From an uncultured Oscillospiraceae bacterium (lineage in GTDB: Bacteria > Bacillota > Clostridia > Oscillospirales > Ruminococcaceae): a stretch of 48,500 bases of DNA. The position numbers and the translations under genes are program-made. The stretch's first letter is position 1, and each line of letters begins with the position of its first letter. The stretch is taken from positions 1 through 48,500 of the forward strand of contig CAKSDC010000017.1 in NCBI GenBank assembly GCA_934444765.1. The letters run 5' to 3'. This document shows, piece by piece, positions 41,901 to 48,500 of this stretch. Below the pieces are notes generated by a model that worked only from the letters and a program-made list of their open reading frames with translations, ran no database searches and had not been told where the DNA came from.

Positions 41901-42363
41901 TAACTACAGGAAGTCTATCCACTGCAAAGGTTTTGAATATCTGTAGGTATGCCAACTCTTCCCCAAAATCGTATAGTTTAGTACCAGTAGTTTCTATAGT
42001 CACTATAGGAACGCCAATGCGACGTTCTGCCATGCGTTTTAGAGCCTTATAGTCCGTACCTATTACGGCAGGTACTGGAGTACCTACTATAGTAACAAAC
42101 TTACAGTCTGTTTTAGATACGGTATCTTTTAACTTTTCGATAAGCCTGTCATCTCTACCGAATATAGCGTCCATATCTCTAAGACCTGCACTGAATATGG
42201 CACTCTTTTTGTAAGCCCAACGAGGTTCATCAAAACCACATACATTACCAGTACAACCACCAGCATCGCATATTACGGTAATTCCACCGAGTTCATATAC
42301 TACCGAAACTGCCCCTGATATGTCAGGTGCTAACGGCGAAATATACTTTAATAGTCCCTTCAT
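38998..42363 (-). CDS. Fusion: nitrogenase component-1-like (K/N-type) domain with full HypF
   Basis: ATG 42363 (after GGAGGT) begins MKGLLKYISP. Residues 1 to about 352 are a NifK/NifN-like Rossmann domain (oxidored_nitro family): one Cys in ICDAGGCTGNVCGFDEPRW, while the other two Cys of the 381-aa paralogue are missing (ISGAVSVVYE; TIVGTPVPAVIGTD). From about 354 follows a complete HypF: acylphosphatase (RLYGVVQGVGFRPFV), two zinc fingers (CEQC...CTACG, CKQC...CNSCG), YrdC-like part (GIGGFHLCCDATN, TSGNRSGTPI) and the Kae1-like carbamoyltransferase (HHYAHVVSCM, SFDGTGYGIDG, ALTGGVFQNRLLL). HypF makes carbamoyl from carbamoyl-phosphate and hands it to HypE. The junction near 41304 is in one open frame, with no stop or ribosome site, so it is a true fusion. 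I know of no such fusion. Confidence 0.88.
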   Translation of the reverse strand: MKGLLKYISPLAPDISGAVSVVYELGGITVICDAGGCTGNVCGFDEPRWAYKKSAIFSAGLRDMDAIFGRDDRLIEKLKDTVSKTDCKFVTIVGTPVPAVIGTDYKALKRMAERRIGVPIVTIETTGTKLYDFGEELAYLQIFKTFAVDRLPVVTGRVGVLGATPLEVSLTEAHFDFDRVLTDRGYREVFCYGMGSDITTVQRASTVELNIVVSPSALKVAKYLKQKFGTPYTVEYPILTKEVIHSILQASKDCKDVLIVHQQVLANQIREQILNSYDINVTVATWSMLQQELCKSNDVQLATEEQYIQLVYSNSYDLIVADSTLKRAIKGYHGRYIELQHFAVSGKCGTSNYCPTCRIRLYGVVQGVGFRPFVSRTADSLSIKGTVANKGSYVEVFAQGRNVKEFTNRLQSNPPPRASILKVDVKELLLRPFTQFEIIESQKELGSVFVSPDIATCEQCKKELFNPKDRRYLHPFINCTACGPRLTILEAMPYDRERTSMKSFPMCKQCEYEYTHAETRRYDAQPVCCNSCGPEVYLVGMDIHGKQAISYVRRVIKGGGIVAIKGIGGFHLCCDATNSETVERLRTLKNRPFKPFAIMVKDVSVAERECTVLPSQLPILTGHQKPILLMPKSTNGIVCKEVAPNSHSLGVMLPYAPIQMLIFDYDDDITSMPDCLVMTSGNRSGTPICHNDDEAIQELSNLCDVILSNNRSIHIRADDTVMDYFDDRPYMIRRSRGYAPLPFILSEPFRGQVLAIGGELKNTFCLAKDNTFYPSAYLGDMADLRTVKALEQSVSLMKSLLQIEPSLVVCDMHPKYNTTMIANRLNLPVLQVQHHYAHVVSCMAENDYSGDVIGVSFDGTGYGIDGTIWGGEYLLANYQGFKRIGSIEPYVQAGGDLSTKEGWRIAVSMLYSIYGERATNIIEKLSICNTTMAKVVCSMIDRRINSVTSTSVGRLFDGVSAILGIKKVSTYEGDASTTLQYYAEEYIHANHIVLNSSNSVLTVDEAISNLQDRFTIRTSRIVKCLVDSLLDGADRYELAYKFHQMLTEYVVLGCINSYKITKVKTFALTGGVFQNRLLLSLCVNRLRSLGYTVLTNSAIPPNDGGICLGQAVVGMYSINNE

Positions 42364-42367
42364 AATA

Positions 42368-43669
42368 TTAAACCTCCGTACGTTGCATAGATAGTAATAA
42401 CTCTTTAAATAGTGCGGTAATGCCCATATATCCAAATGGCTGAACCTCTTCATTCCAAGGTATGTTTATAGTGTTAGGGTGATAGTATTCAGCGTCTTTA
42501 CCGATAGTAACGTCTACATCGAGTTCACCTATACTGTAGTATAACATCGTAGGCGAAAGATTAGAGTACACTCTAACGTTAGGATTAATTTCGGCTATCT
42601 TTTTGACGTATATGTAGTTTTCAGCCGTGATAGTTCCATACACTTCCAACACGTTAAGACCGTATCTTAATAGTGCTAAAGCAAGTTCAAAGGTATCAGC
42701 ATTTAGAGTTTCACCTATAGCGAACGTAGTATTGGGATATCTATTAATATACTCGTCTATGGACTGTTTAGCTTTAAGATAGTATTTAGTATCGTCAAAA
42801 GACACTCCCAAAGTAGCACCTAACAGAGCGTACTGTTTTTTGACCTTTTCTAACTGATAGGTTCGAGTAAGTTCTATAGAGGGAATGTTAAGTCTTTTGT
42901 GGAAGTCATCGCTTGCCAATCTACTCTCAGGATTTAGTACTAAGTTGAAGTTAGCTTCTGCCATAGATAGATACTCTTCAAAAGTGTTGCAACGGGATAC
43001 TTCATGAACAGTCTTAACGCCTATACTGTGTAGTAGTGAATATAGTTCGCAATCATCATGCAACGGTGAAAAGTATCCTAATAGATTTACTACGTCACCT
43101 CTTTTGGGCATCGGTTCTAATAGAGAGTATATAGTCTTTCTAACTGCCACCATGGGAGGTTGTCTGCCCTCTCTGGTTAGAGCGTACATATAACAAGGCA
43201 ATACTGGAACGTTAGCGTACTCAGAAGCCTTTTTACACACTCTTTCCATATCCGTACCCAATAGAGCGTCCACACAGGTGATACATACCATGACTACAGA
43301 CGGAGTATACTGTAGACTATCACATACTTCTTTAACGGCTTCAGAAACTCTATTTAAGTGTTTACCAGTAACTATATCGACTTCGTCCATAAGTAGATAG
43401 AAGAACCTATCGGCATAGCCATTTAGTCCGCTTAAAGTGGAAGTGTTTCTACCACAACAGGTAGGAGCGACGAGTAACATTACAGAGTTTGGTATAGTAA
43501 GACCGGCTCTTTTAACGCCAAAGCCATTCGCCCCTGGAGAGTTGAACGAAAGCGTAGCAGGTGAACTATATATCAAGTGCTTAGAAGATATCAACTCATT
43601 AGGAATACTTTCAAAACCACCACGACAGAGTGTTTCAGCAGTTACATAGTAAGCGTTAGGACTGTCCAT
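42368..43669 (-). CDS. Nitrogenase component-1-like subunit, D/E-type, second pair
   Basis: ATG 43669 follows AGGAGGA and overlaps the NifH-like gene end by 14 bases. The 433-aa protein looks like a shortened NifD/NifE: IPNSVMLLVAPTCCG (Cys71, Cys72) fits the NifD Cys88 region, and VVMVCITCVDALLGTD (Cys132) fits the Cys154 region. A Cys62 equivalent is not visible. It has a clear paralogue in the 442-aa protein encoded at 45595-46923 (same IPN-S-LVxP and TCVxxLxGxD pattern). Typical NifD is near 480-500 residues, so this is a small version. It lies 4 bases before the fused partner subunit. Confidence 0.8.
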   Translation of the reverse strand: MDSPNAYYVTAETLCRGGFESIPNELISSKHLIYSSPATLSFNSPGANGFGVKRAGLTIPNSVMLLVAPTCCGRNTSTLSGLNGYADRFFYLLMDEVDIVTGKHLNRVSEAVKEVCDSLQYTPSVVMVCITCVDALLGTDMERVCKKASEYANVPVLPCYMYALTREGRQPPMVAVRKTIYSLLEPMPKRGDVVNLLGYFSPLHDDCELYSLLHSIGVKTVHEVSRCNTFEEYLSMAEANFNLVLNPESRLASDDFHKRLNIPSIELTRTYQLEKVKKQYALLGATLGVSFDDTKYYLKAKQSIDEYINRYPNTTFAIGETLNADTFELALALLRYGLNVLEVYGTITAENYIYVKKIAEINPNVRVYSNLSPTMLYYSIGELDVDVTIGKDAEYYHPNTINIPWNEEVQPFGYMGITALFKELLLSMQRTEV

Positions 43670-44423
43670 ATTCTTCCTCCTGTAGGATACGTCTTGCAAG
43701 ACCGATAAACTTTCTACTAACTTCTAAGTTTGGATTACCTTGTATAACCGTCATGCCTAAGTCTTCATAGTCTATAATATCCTGACTTCTTGGAATATCT
43801 GCTATTATCGGCAAGTGTACTCTATCGGCGAACTCTTGAACCTTTTCAAGTTCGTGTTCCACATTGCGACGGTTTAATATTATGCCTCCTACTGTAGCGT
43901 AACTTCTATCGGAAAAGTTTTCTACAGCACTACATATGTTATTACCAGCGTATAAAGACATCTTTTCACCTGAAGTGACTATATATACTTTGCTTGCATA
44001 ACCCTCACGAATAGGCACTGCAAAGCCACCACAGACTACGTCGCCCAATACGTCGTATAGTACCACATCAGGCTTGTAAGTTTCAAATAGTTCTAAATCT
44101 TCTAATAGATTAAACGTAGTTATAATGCCTCTACCTGCACAACCAAGCCCAGGGGTAGGACCACCAGTTTCGATACATAGAACGTCGCCATAACCTTTTT
44201 TAGCAATCTGTTCGATAGAAGAAGGTTCTTCATCATGAGTTCTAAAGTAGTTCATAACGGGTTCAAGAGGCTTTCCACCCAATAGATTAATGGTAGAGTC
44301 TGCTTTAGGGTCGCAACCTATTTGGACTACCCTCTTACCCAAATATGAAAGACTTGCCGAAAGGTTGCTCGTAATGGTGGACTTACCTATACCGCCCTTT
44401 CCGTATATAGCTATTTTAATCAT
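43656..44423 (-). CDS. NifH-like ATPase / electron-donating iron protein
   Basis: ATG 44423 follows GAGGTG; the frame is open further upstream only through the ribosome site. The 255-aa protein matches NifH/BchL-type reductases: P-loop YGKGGIGKSTITSN (8-16), switch region GCDPKADSTINLLGG, [4Fe-4S] Cys95 in GLGCAGRGI and Cys131 in DVLGDVVCGGFAVPI. It would pass electrons from ferredoxin to component-1-like proteins with ATP hydrolysis. It is a little shorter than NifH (about 270-300). One NifH for two component-1 pairs indicates that it serves both. Placed between the two pairs in the operon. Confidence 0.94.
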   Translation of the reverse strand: MIKIAIYGKGGIGKSTITSNLSASLSYLGKRVVQIGCDPKADSTINLLGGKPLEPVMNYFRTHDEEPSSIEQIAKKGYGDVLCIETGGPTPGLGCAGRGIITTFNLLEDLELFETYKPDVVLYDVLGDVVCGGFAVPIREGYASKVYIVTSGEKMSLYAGNNICSAVENFSDRSYATVGGIILNRRNVEHELEKVQEFADRVHLPIIADIPRSQDIIDYEDLGMTVIQGNPNLEVSRKFIGLARRILQEEEYGQS

Positions 44424-44452
44424 TATATATATGCACCTCAAACTTTTTAGAA

Positions 44453-45598
44453 TTATAGTACAAGGTCTTTAAGCGACCTATTAATAGTGTTAGGAATGTA
44501 CTTAGAGTAACACCTTCCAGAAAAGGCTACGTGTGGCAACCTGTAGAATATAGTGTCTTTAGACGTAATAGGCTTGTATAGTGGGTCTGCTATCACGTAT
44601 CTATGACTTTTAAGCACGTTAGATACTTCATCTTCACTCTTAACCACGGTATCCATAATAGATAGGGTATCTTTATCGTAGTCTAAAGGACACACCACCT
44701 TAGCGTCTATGCCAAATTCAAGGTATAGAGCGTTCGCCAACGATACACTTTGAACACTCTCTCCTACTATAGCATAGTCACACATAGCGTCAGTATTACG
44801 AAAGTCTAAACGCTTGATACACTCTTTAGTATCTGCTGAACGCTTTATAGCCTCTAATAGTAGTTTAGAGTACTCTAACCCTATAGGTACGCCCACTACA
44901 TAAGGAGTTCCAAACTCTCTATATAGCGTTTCTGCCACGGCTAAACCGTTGTAAGATACTACTAAGTTCACAGACGCACTACCCATAGCACCGACTTCTT
45001 GTAAAGAAGTCCCCATAGCTAAACAAGATACCACTTCAATTTGGTTATCGGATAACCAACGTACCATACTATCCACGCTACCATTAACAGAGTAGTCTAA
45101 TGGAGTAGCACCCAGTATGTTCACAGATAGTCTTTCAGTCTTGGCGATATCAGACGTAGCAAATCTTTTAACTAAGGTATCGAACGCTATAGAAGAACCC
45201 TTTAAGTAAGTATCCATACCGTTGGTGTTGATACCAAAAGTAGGAATATCAGTCTTACGTTCTATAATCTTAGCTATAGCTTTAAAGTCCGTACCCATCA
45301 TGTTGGGTATTATAGAACCACATACTACTATAAACTTAGGACTTAGAGTATTAGCAGTATATACTATATCGTCTATCAACTTTTTGTCGTTGCCCATGAT
45401 AGCGTCACGTTCAGTTAAAGCTGAAATGTACACCATACTATCCATAGTATACCAACGGGGTTCATCGTGAGCGTTATAAGTAGAGTTACACCCTGAGGCA
45501 TCATGCATAACACACATACCACCCAACTCATATAGTGCAGAACATATTCCAAACAAGTCCGCTGAGTACGTGGACAAGATGCTTAACGTATGCTTCAT
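44453..45598 (-). CDS. Nitrogenase component-1-like subunit, K-type, first pair
   Basis: ATG 45598 overlaps the preceding gene's stop (ATGA). The 381-aa protein has all three P-cluster-type Cys by eye alignment: Cys19 in FGICSALYELGG, Cys37 in HDASGCNSTYNAHDEPRW and Cys93 in FIVVCGSIIPNMMGTDFKAI. The end (HVAFSGRCYSKYIPN) matches the end of the N-terminal half of the HypF fusion, so they are paralogues. It pairs with the 442-aa D-like subunit. The short length (NifK is about 510-520) suggests a minimal core as in group-IV nitrogenase-like proteins. Confidence 0.82.
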   Translation of the reverse strand: MKHTLSILSTYSADLFGICSALYELGGMCVMHDASGCNSTYNAHDEPRWYTMDSMVYISALTERDAIMGNDKKLIDDIVYTANTLSPKFIVVCGSIIPNMMGTDFKAIAKIIERKTDIPTFGINTNGMDTYLKGSSIAFDTLVKRFATSDIAKTERLSVNILGATPLDYSVNGSVDSMVRWLSDNQIEVVSCLAMGTSLQEVGAMGSASVNLVVSYNGLAVAETLYREFGTPYVVGVPIGLEYSKLLLEAIKRSADTKECIKRLDFRNTDAMCDYAIVGESVQSVSLANALYLEFGIDAKVVCPLDYDKDTLSIMDTVVKSEDEVSNVLKSHRYVIADPLYKPITSKDTIFYRLPHVAFSGRCYSKYIPNTINRSLKDLVL

Positions 45599-46923
45599 AT
45601 ACAGCTTTCACACCCCAATCCCTTTTTGACTATAATATCTTTAGTAGACTTTGGATTAATATAAGCGTCTACCATAAGGTTGGCTAACTCACATATACCC
45701 ATATAACCATACAGACCACTTCCCAACACCATATTCACGAAGTATTCTGTACCAGTAAAGTATGCGGACTTCTGTCCTATGGCTAATACTTTTTGAGTTC
45801 TGTTACGTGTTAAAAAACGCATCTTAACGTGTACTGTAGAGTACAGTCTAATATTAGGATAGTTCAACTTCAGCCAATGGAATACCGTTTCTTCTTCTTT
45901 AGAGATAGTATCTAAGTATAGTTCCGTAACGTTAAAACCGTGTTGGAGTAGCAACTTAGTTAGTCCCAAAGGTCGAGGAGTTGCGGTGTAGTCTATGGAT
46001 ACGTTAGTATCACCTATAATACTATAGGCTCTATCAAGACTACTTTCCGCAAGTGCCTGTAGTGAACTATAGTCAGGTTTGGATATCTGCAACGCTTTAG
46101 ATAGTTTAGAGTAGTTCTGTTCTAACTCTTCAAAGTCGTAGGTTAATGGAATATATATATAAGGCTGTTCTATACGTCGTGCAAGAGCTTTAGCTCCAGC
46201 CAAAGCAGGTGGATAGTATACGATATTCAGTGTAGACTTAGCCATATCTAAATATTCTTGATAGGTTTTACAGGTAGTGATATCTTTTACTGTATAGTGA
46301 CTATCAGTTAATAGAGTAATAAGTTCACTATTTGGAAGGGTTGAAAAGTCATTGCCGAGTAGGTTCACACTATAAGGACTTTTAGTGACGTATGGTAGAG
46401 GCTTATATAACTGTCTACGCATAAGCTGTTCTGGTGTAAGACCACTTTTACGCATGGTTGGGTTCATATAGCAGTCTACAAAGGTAGTCTGTTTAAACGT
46501 ATCGTTAAGAACGCCTAATATATAGTCGATATTACACCCCATAAACAGATGCACACAACTGGTGAATAGTAGCACTACTGACGGAGTATACTGTAACTTA
46601 TTCATGATATCGATAGTACCGTCTATTATTAGCTTTTCCATACCACCGTTTATTAGAGTATTCTCATCTATCAGTATAGAAGACATTCTGTCCATAGCGT
46701 TCATTTCGCCAGCAGTTAATACTACCCCTCTAAGACAAGCCCTCGCACATACGAATATCTGGTGCGAATTAGGTATCAGCATTCCCGTATGAACTATGTT
46801 CCAAACTCCCTTAGCAGGTGGATTATACTCCAAACGGGAAGCAAACGGAGTATTAAAAGTAGCATCTTTTAACAGTACCATAGTATCGGAAGTATCTTGA
46901 ACACCGTTAATCTTCTTTAACAT
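45595..46923 (-). CDS. Nitrogenase component-1-like subunit, D-type, first pair
   Basis: ATG 46923 follows AAGGGA. The 442-aa protein resembles a shortened NifD: IPNSHQIFVCARACLRGVVL (Cys59, Cys63) and VVLLFTSCVHLFMGCNIDY (Cys123, Cys130). It ends in a Cys pair (LGCESCI) unusual for NifD; a C-terminal CxxC could bind a metal or undergo thiol chemistry. The paralogue ending at 42368 lacks this tail. It begins 13 bases after the hydrogenase-like gene stop and is coupled to the K-like gene. The metal site of NifD (Cys275, His442) could not be located by eye. Confidence 0.8.
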   Translation of the reverse strand: MLKKINGVQDTSDTMVLLKDATFNTPFASRLEYNPPAKGVWNIVHTGMLIPNSHQIFVCARACLRGVVLTAGEMNAMDRMSSILIDENTLINGGMEKLIIDGTIDIMNKLQYTPSVVLLFTSCVHLFMGCNIDYILGVLNDTFKQTTFVDCYMNPTMRKSGLTPEQLMRRQLYKPLPYVTKSPYSVNLLGNDFSTLPNSELITLLTDSHYTVKDITTCKTYQEYLDMAKSTLNIVYYPPALAGAKALARRIEQPYIYIPLTYDFEELEQNYSKLSKALQISKPDYSSLQALAESSLDRAYSIIGDTNVSIDYTATPRPLGLTKLLLQHGFNVTELYLDTISKEEETVFHWLKLNYPNIRLYSTVHVKMRFLTRNRTQKVLAIGQKSAYFTGTEYFVNMVLGSGLYGYMGICELANLMVDAYINPKSTKDIIVKKGLGCESCI

Positions 46924-46936
46924 ATTAGATATTCCC

Positions 46937-48391
46937 TTACTGCTGATTGGTATTTATACTCTGTGCAAAGTTTATAGCCTCTAATATAGTCTTTTCAAGA
47001 GCCTGTTTTCCATACTTATCTATTAAGGCTTTGTCCTTAGCCTCATGAGTAAGACAACCTGCACCACCTATGCAACCGTTCACGCAAGCCATACCCTCGA
47101 TAAAGTTAGCAGGTTGTCTGCCAGCTATAGCTTTGAGTAGTTCAGTCTTACACTGTTCTATACCGTCGCAAGATACTGCTTTAAGTTCAAAGTCGATAGA
47201 CTGTTCTTTAAGAGCCTCTTTAACTGCGTCAGCTAAACCACCACTACGAGCGAATATTCTACCAAAGTAGGAGGCATTATCCAATACGCCCTCTTCAAGA
47301 GTGGTTAAGTCTATATCTCTACTATCGAATAGAGCCTGTAGTTCTTCAAAAGTGATTACACAGTCGATATAAGGTTTAACGGCTTCTTTTTTAGCCTCCA
47401 TCTTTTTGGCTATACATGGACCTATAAATACTACCTTAGCGGTGCTATCGATTTGCTTTATGTACTTAGCGATTTCCACCATAGGTGAAAAGTTATGCGA
47501 AATATGTTCTACCATTTTAGGAGCGTATTTATGAATATACTCTACGAATGCAGGACAACAAGAACTGGTTAAAAATCCTTCTTCTGAAAGTTCTTTAGCC
47601 TCTTTATAGGCTACCATATCAGCACCTAAAGCAACTTCTACTACGTGATAGAAACCTAACTCTTTAAGTCCAGTTACTACTTGTCCTAACTTAGCATAGG
47701 TAAACTGACTGGCTATAGACGGTGCTATGACAGAGTATACTCTGTACTTAGTGTTCTTTTTGCTACGTTTAATCATATCTATAGCGTTTAGCATATACGA
47801 CTTATCCATAATAGCACCGAATGGGCATTGATATACACAAGCACCACAAGAGATACACTTATCGTTATTTATAGAGGCTGACTTTTCTTCATTCATAGAT
47901 ATAGCCTTTACTTTACAAGCCATTTCACAAGGACGCTTTCGGCTTACTATGGCACTATATGGACAGGCTTTAGCACACATACCACACTCTACACACTTAG
48001 ACTTATCTATATGTGCTTTTTGGTTGTGGTCGAACGATATAGCACCCTTTCGACAGGCTTGCTCGCAACGGTGGGCTATACAACCACGACAGGCTTCACT
48101 TACGGCATAACCACCTATTGGACATTCATCACAAGCTATATCTATAACTTCTACCACGTTAGGATTGGTCATATTACCACCCATAGCCATTTTAACACGT
48201 TCGCCAAGAATAGCACGTTCTTTGTACACGCAACAACGCATAGTAGCCTCTTTACCAGGTACTATAGTTTCTGGAATAGATAGAACGTTATCTAAAAGGG
48301 TATCGTTCCATGAATTTTTAGCCACTTCTTTAAGAACCTTATACTTTATCAACTGAACCTTAGTATCAAAGTTTTTTCCATTATTCAACAT
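46937..48391 (-). CDS. Group-B-like [FeFe] hydrogenase with N-terminal [4Fe-4S] domains
   Basis: ATG 48391 with GGAGGAG upstream. The 484-aa protein has a Cys-rich N-terminal region (ACDECPIGGYAVSEACRGC) and ferredoxin clusters (CVECGMCAKACPY at 133, CISCGACVYQCP at 179). The H-cluster domain shows L1 TSSCCPAF (275), L2 GPCIAKKME (325) and L3 EGMACVNGCIGG (432), with all four cluster Cys. TSCCPAF and GPC fit the group-B clade rather than the canonical TSCCPGW / MPC of group A. The H-cluster of such enzymes is normally built by HydEFG, not by HypCDEF; HydEFG is not in the window. First gene of the nif-like/hyp run, so electrons for NifH or H2 sensing are both possible. Confidence 0.9.
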   Translation of the reverse strand: MLNNGKNFDTKVQLIKYKVLKEVAKNSWNDTLLDNVLSIPETIVPGKEATMRCCVYKERAILGERVKMAMGGNMTNPNVVEVIDIACDECPIGGYAVSEACRGCIAHRCEQACRKGAISFDHNQKAHIDKSKCVECGMCAKACPYSAIVSRKRPCEMACKVKAISMNEEKSASINNDKCISCGACVYQCPFGAIMDKSYMLNAIDMIKRSKKNTKYRVYSVIAPSIASQFTYAKLGQVVTGLKELGFYHVVEVALGADMVAYKEAKELSEEGFLTSSCCPAFVEYIHKYAPKMVEHISHNFSPMVEIAKYIKQIDSTAKVVFIGPCIAKKMEAKKEAVKPYIDCVITFEELQALFDSRDIDLTTLEEGVLDNASYFGRIFARSGGLADAVKEALKEQSIDFELKAVSCDGIEQCKTELLKAIAGRQPANFIEGMACVNGCIGGAGCLTHEAKDKALIDKYGKQALEKTILEAINFAQSINTNQQ

Positions 48392-48408
48392 ATTATATCT
48401 CCTCCGAT

Positions 48409-48437
48409 ATCGTAACGATAGTAATTAATTGTTTCAA
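48409..48437 (-). promoter_or_regulatory. Possible promoter of the nif-like/hyp operon
   Basis: TTGAAA (48437-48432) and TACGAT (48414-48409) with 17-bp spacing, but the start point would fall almost on the GGAGGAG ribosome site, so the real promoter may lie outside the window. Confidence 0.35.
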
Positions 48438-48500
48438 TCCACAGTCGGTAATTTCACAGAGTCTGACAAGCCAGCAGAACACTGACTGTAGTTTGCCTCA

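Noticed and set aside
36705..48391. A standard nitrogen-fixation operon
   Set aside because: D- and K-like proteins are only 380-440 residues, some cluster Cys are missing, and nifB, nifV and nifE/N of normal size are not present. HypCDEF replace the usual partners.
48427..48500. CRISPR array start (GTTTCAATCCAC resembles repeat ends)
   Set aside because: Only one copy, no spaced repeats visible before the window ends, and it overlaps a possible operon promoter.

Overview
The window looks like chromosomal DNA of an anaerobic, AT-rich, gut- or rumen-type Clostridia, most like a fibre-degrading Ruminococcus relative. The evidence is the set of secreted dockerin-bearing proteins, BspA-type leucine-rich-repeat surface proteins with Thr-rich linkers, a group-B-like [FeFe] hydrogenase, a clostripain-type protease, and strong AGGAGG ribosome sites. 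Species cannot be read from the sequence.

Layout. 1-7.6 kb: a secreted SGNH esterase (cut by the window edge), a TerD/AIM24 pair, and three secreted dockerin proteins. 7.6-9.0 kb: a solo IS200/IS605-type TnpB element with its right-end hairpin, inserted against the ribosome site of a dockerin gene. 9.1-9.5 kb: tmRNA. 9.6-14.1 kb: a MATE exporter behind an attenuator-like leader, a membrane diguanylate cyclase, and a divergent Ser/Thr kinase / HTH regulator pair. 14.1-18.2 kb: an accessory island of ten genes, most of them small and several very short, coding mainly for small membrane proteins. It is centred on a 70-aa Cro/CI-type regulator, with three copies of a TAYCC-N4-GGRYA-type inverted repeat at its promoters. 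18.4-26.7 kb: four tandem surface proteins (LRR and Asp-rich repeats) that end in a dockerin, a C-terminal membrane helix or a sortase-like tail; the first has a one-base frameshift in its signal peptide. 26.8-28.9 kb: a C11 protease. 29-35.1 kb: a complete type I restriction-modification system (hsdM, hsdS, hsdR) bracketed by a 47-bp direct repeat, so probably an inserted island. 35.3-36.6 kb: one more LRR surface protein.

36.7-48.4 kb holds the most striking content. One minus-strand run of nine tightly packed genes encodes a group-B-like [FeFe] hydrogenase, two pairs of short nitrogenase component-1-like subunits, one NifH-like ATPase, and the HypC, HypD, HypE and HypF proteins that build the Fe(CN)2CO unit of [NiFe] hydrogenases. 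The second K-like subunit is fused in frame to the N terminus of HypF. No hydrogenase nickel-insertion gene (hypA, hypB) and no [NiFe] hydrogenase gene is present here. I infer that the cluster makes, and perhaps uses, a cyanide/CO-bearing iron cofactor on a nitrogenase-like scaffold. That is an inference from gene content, not a demonstrated function.
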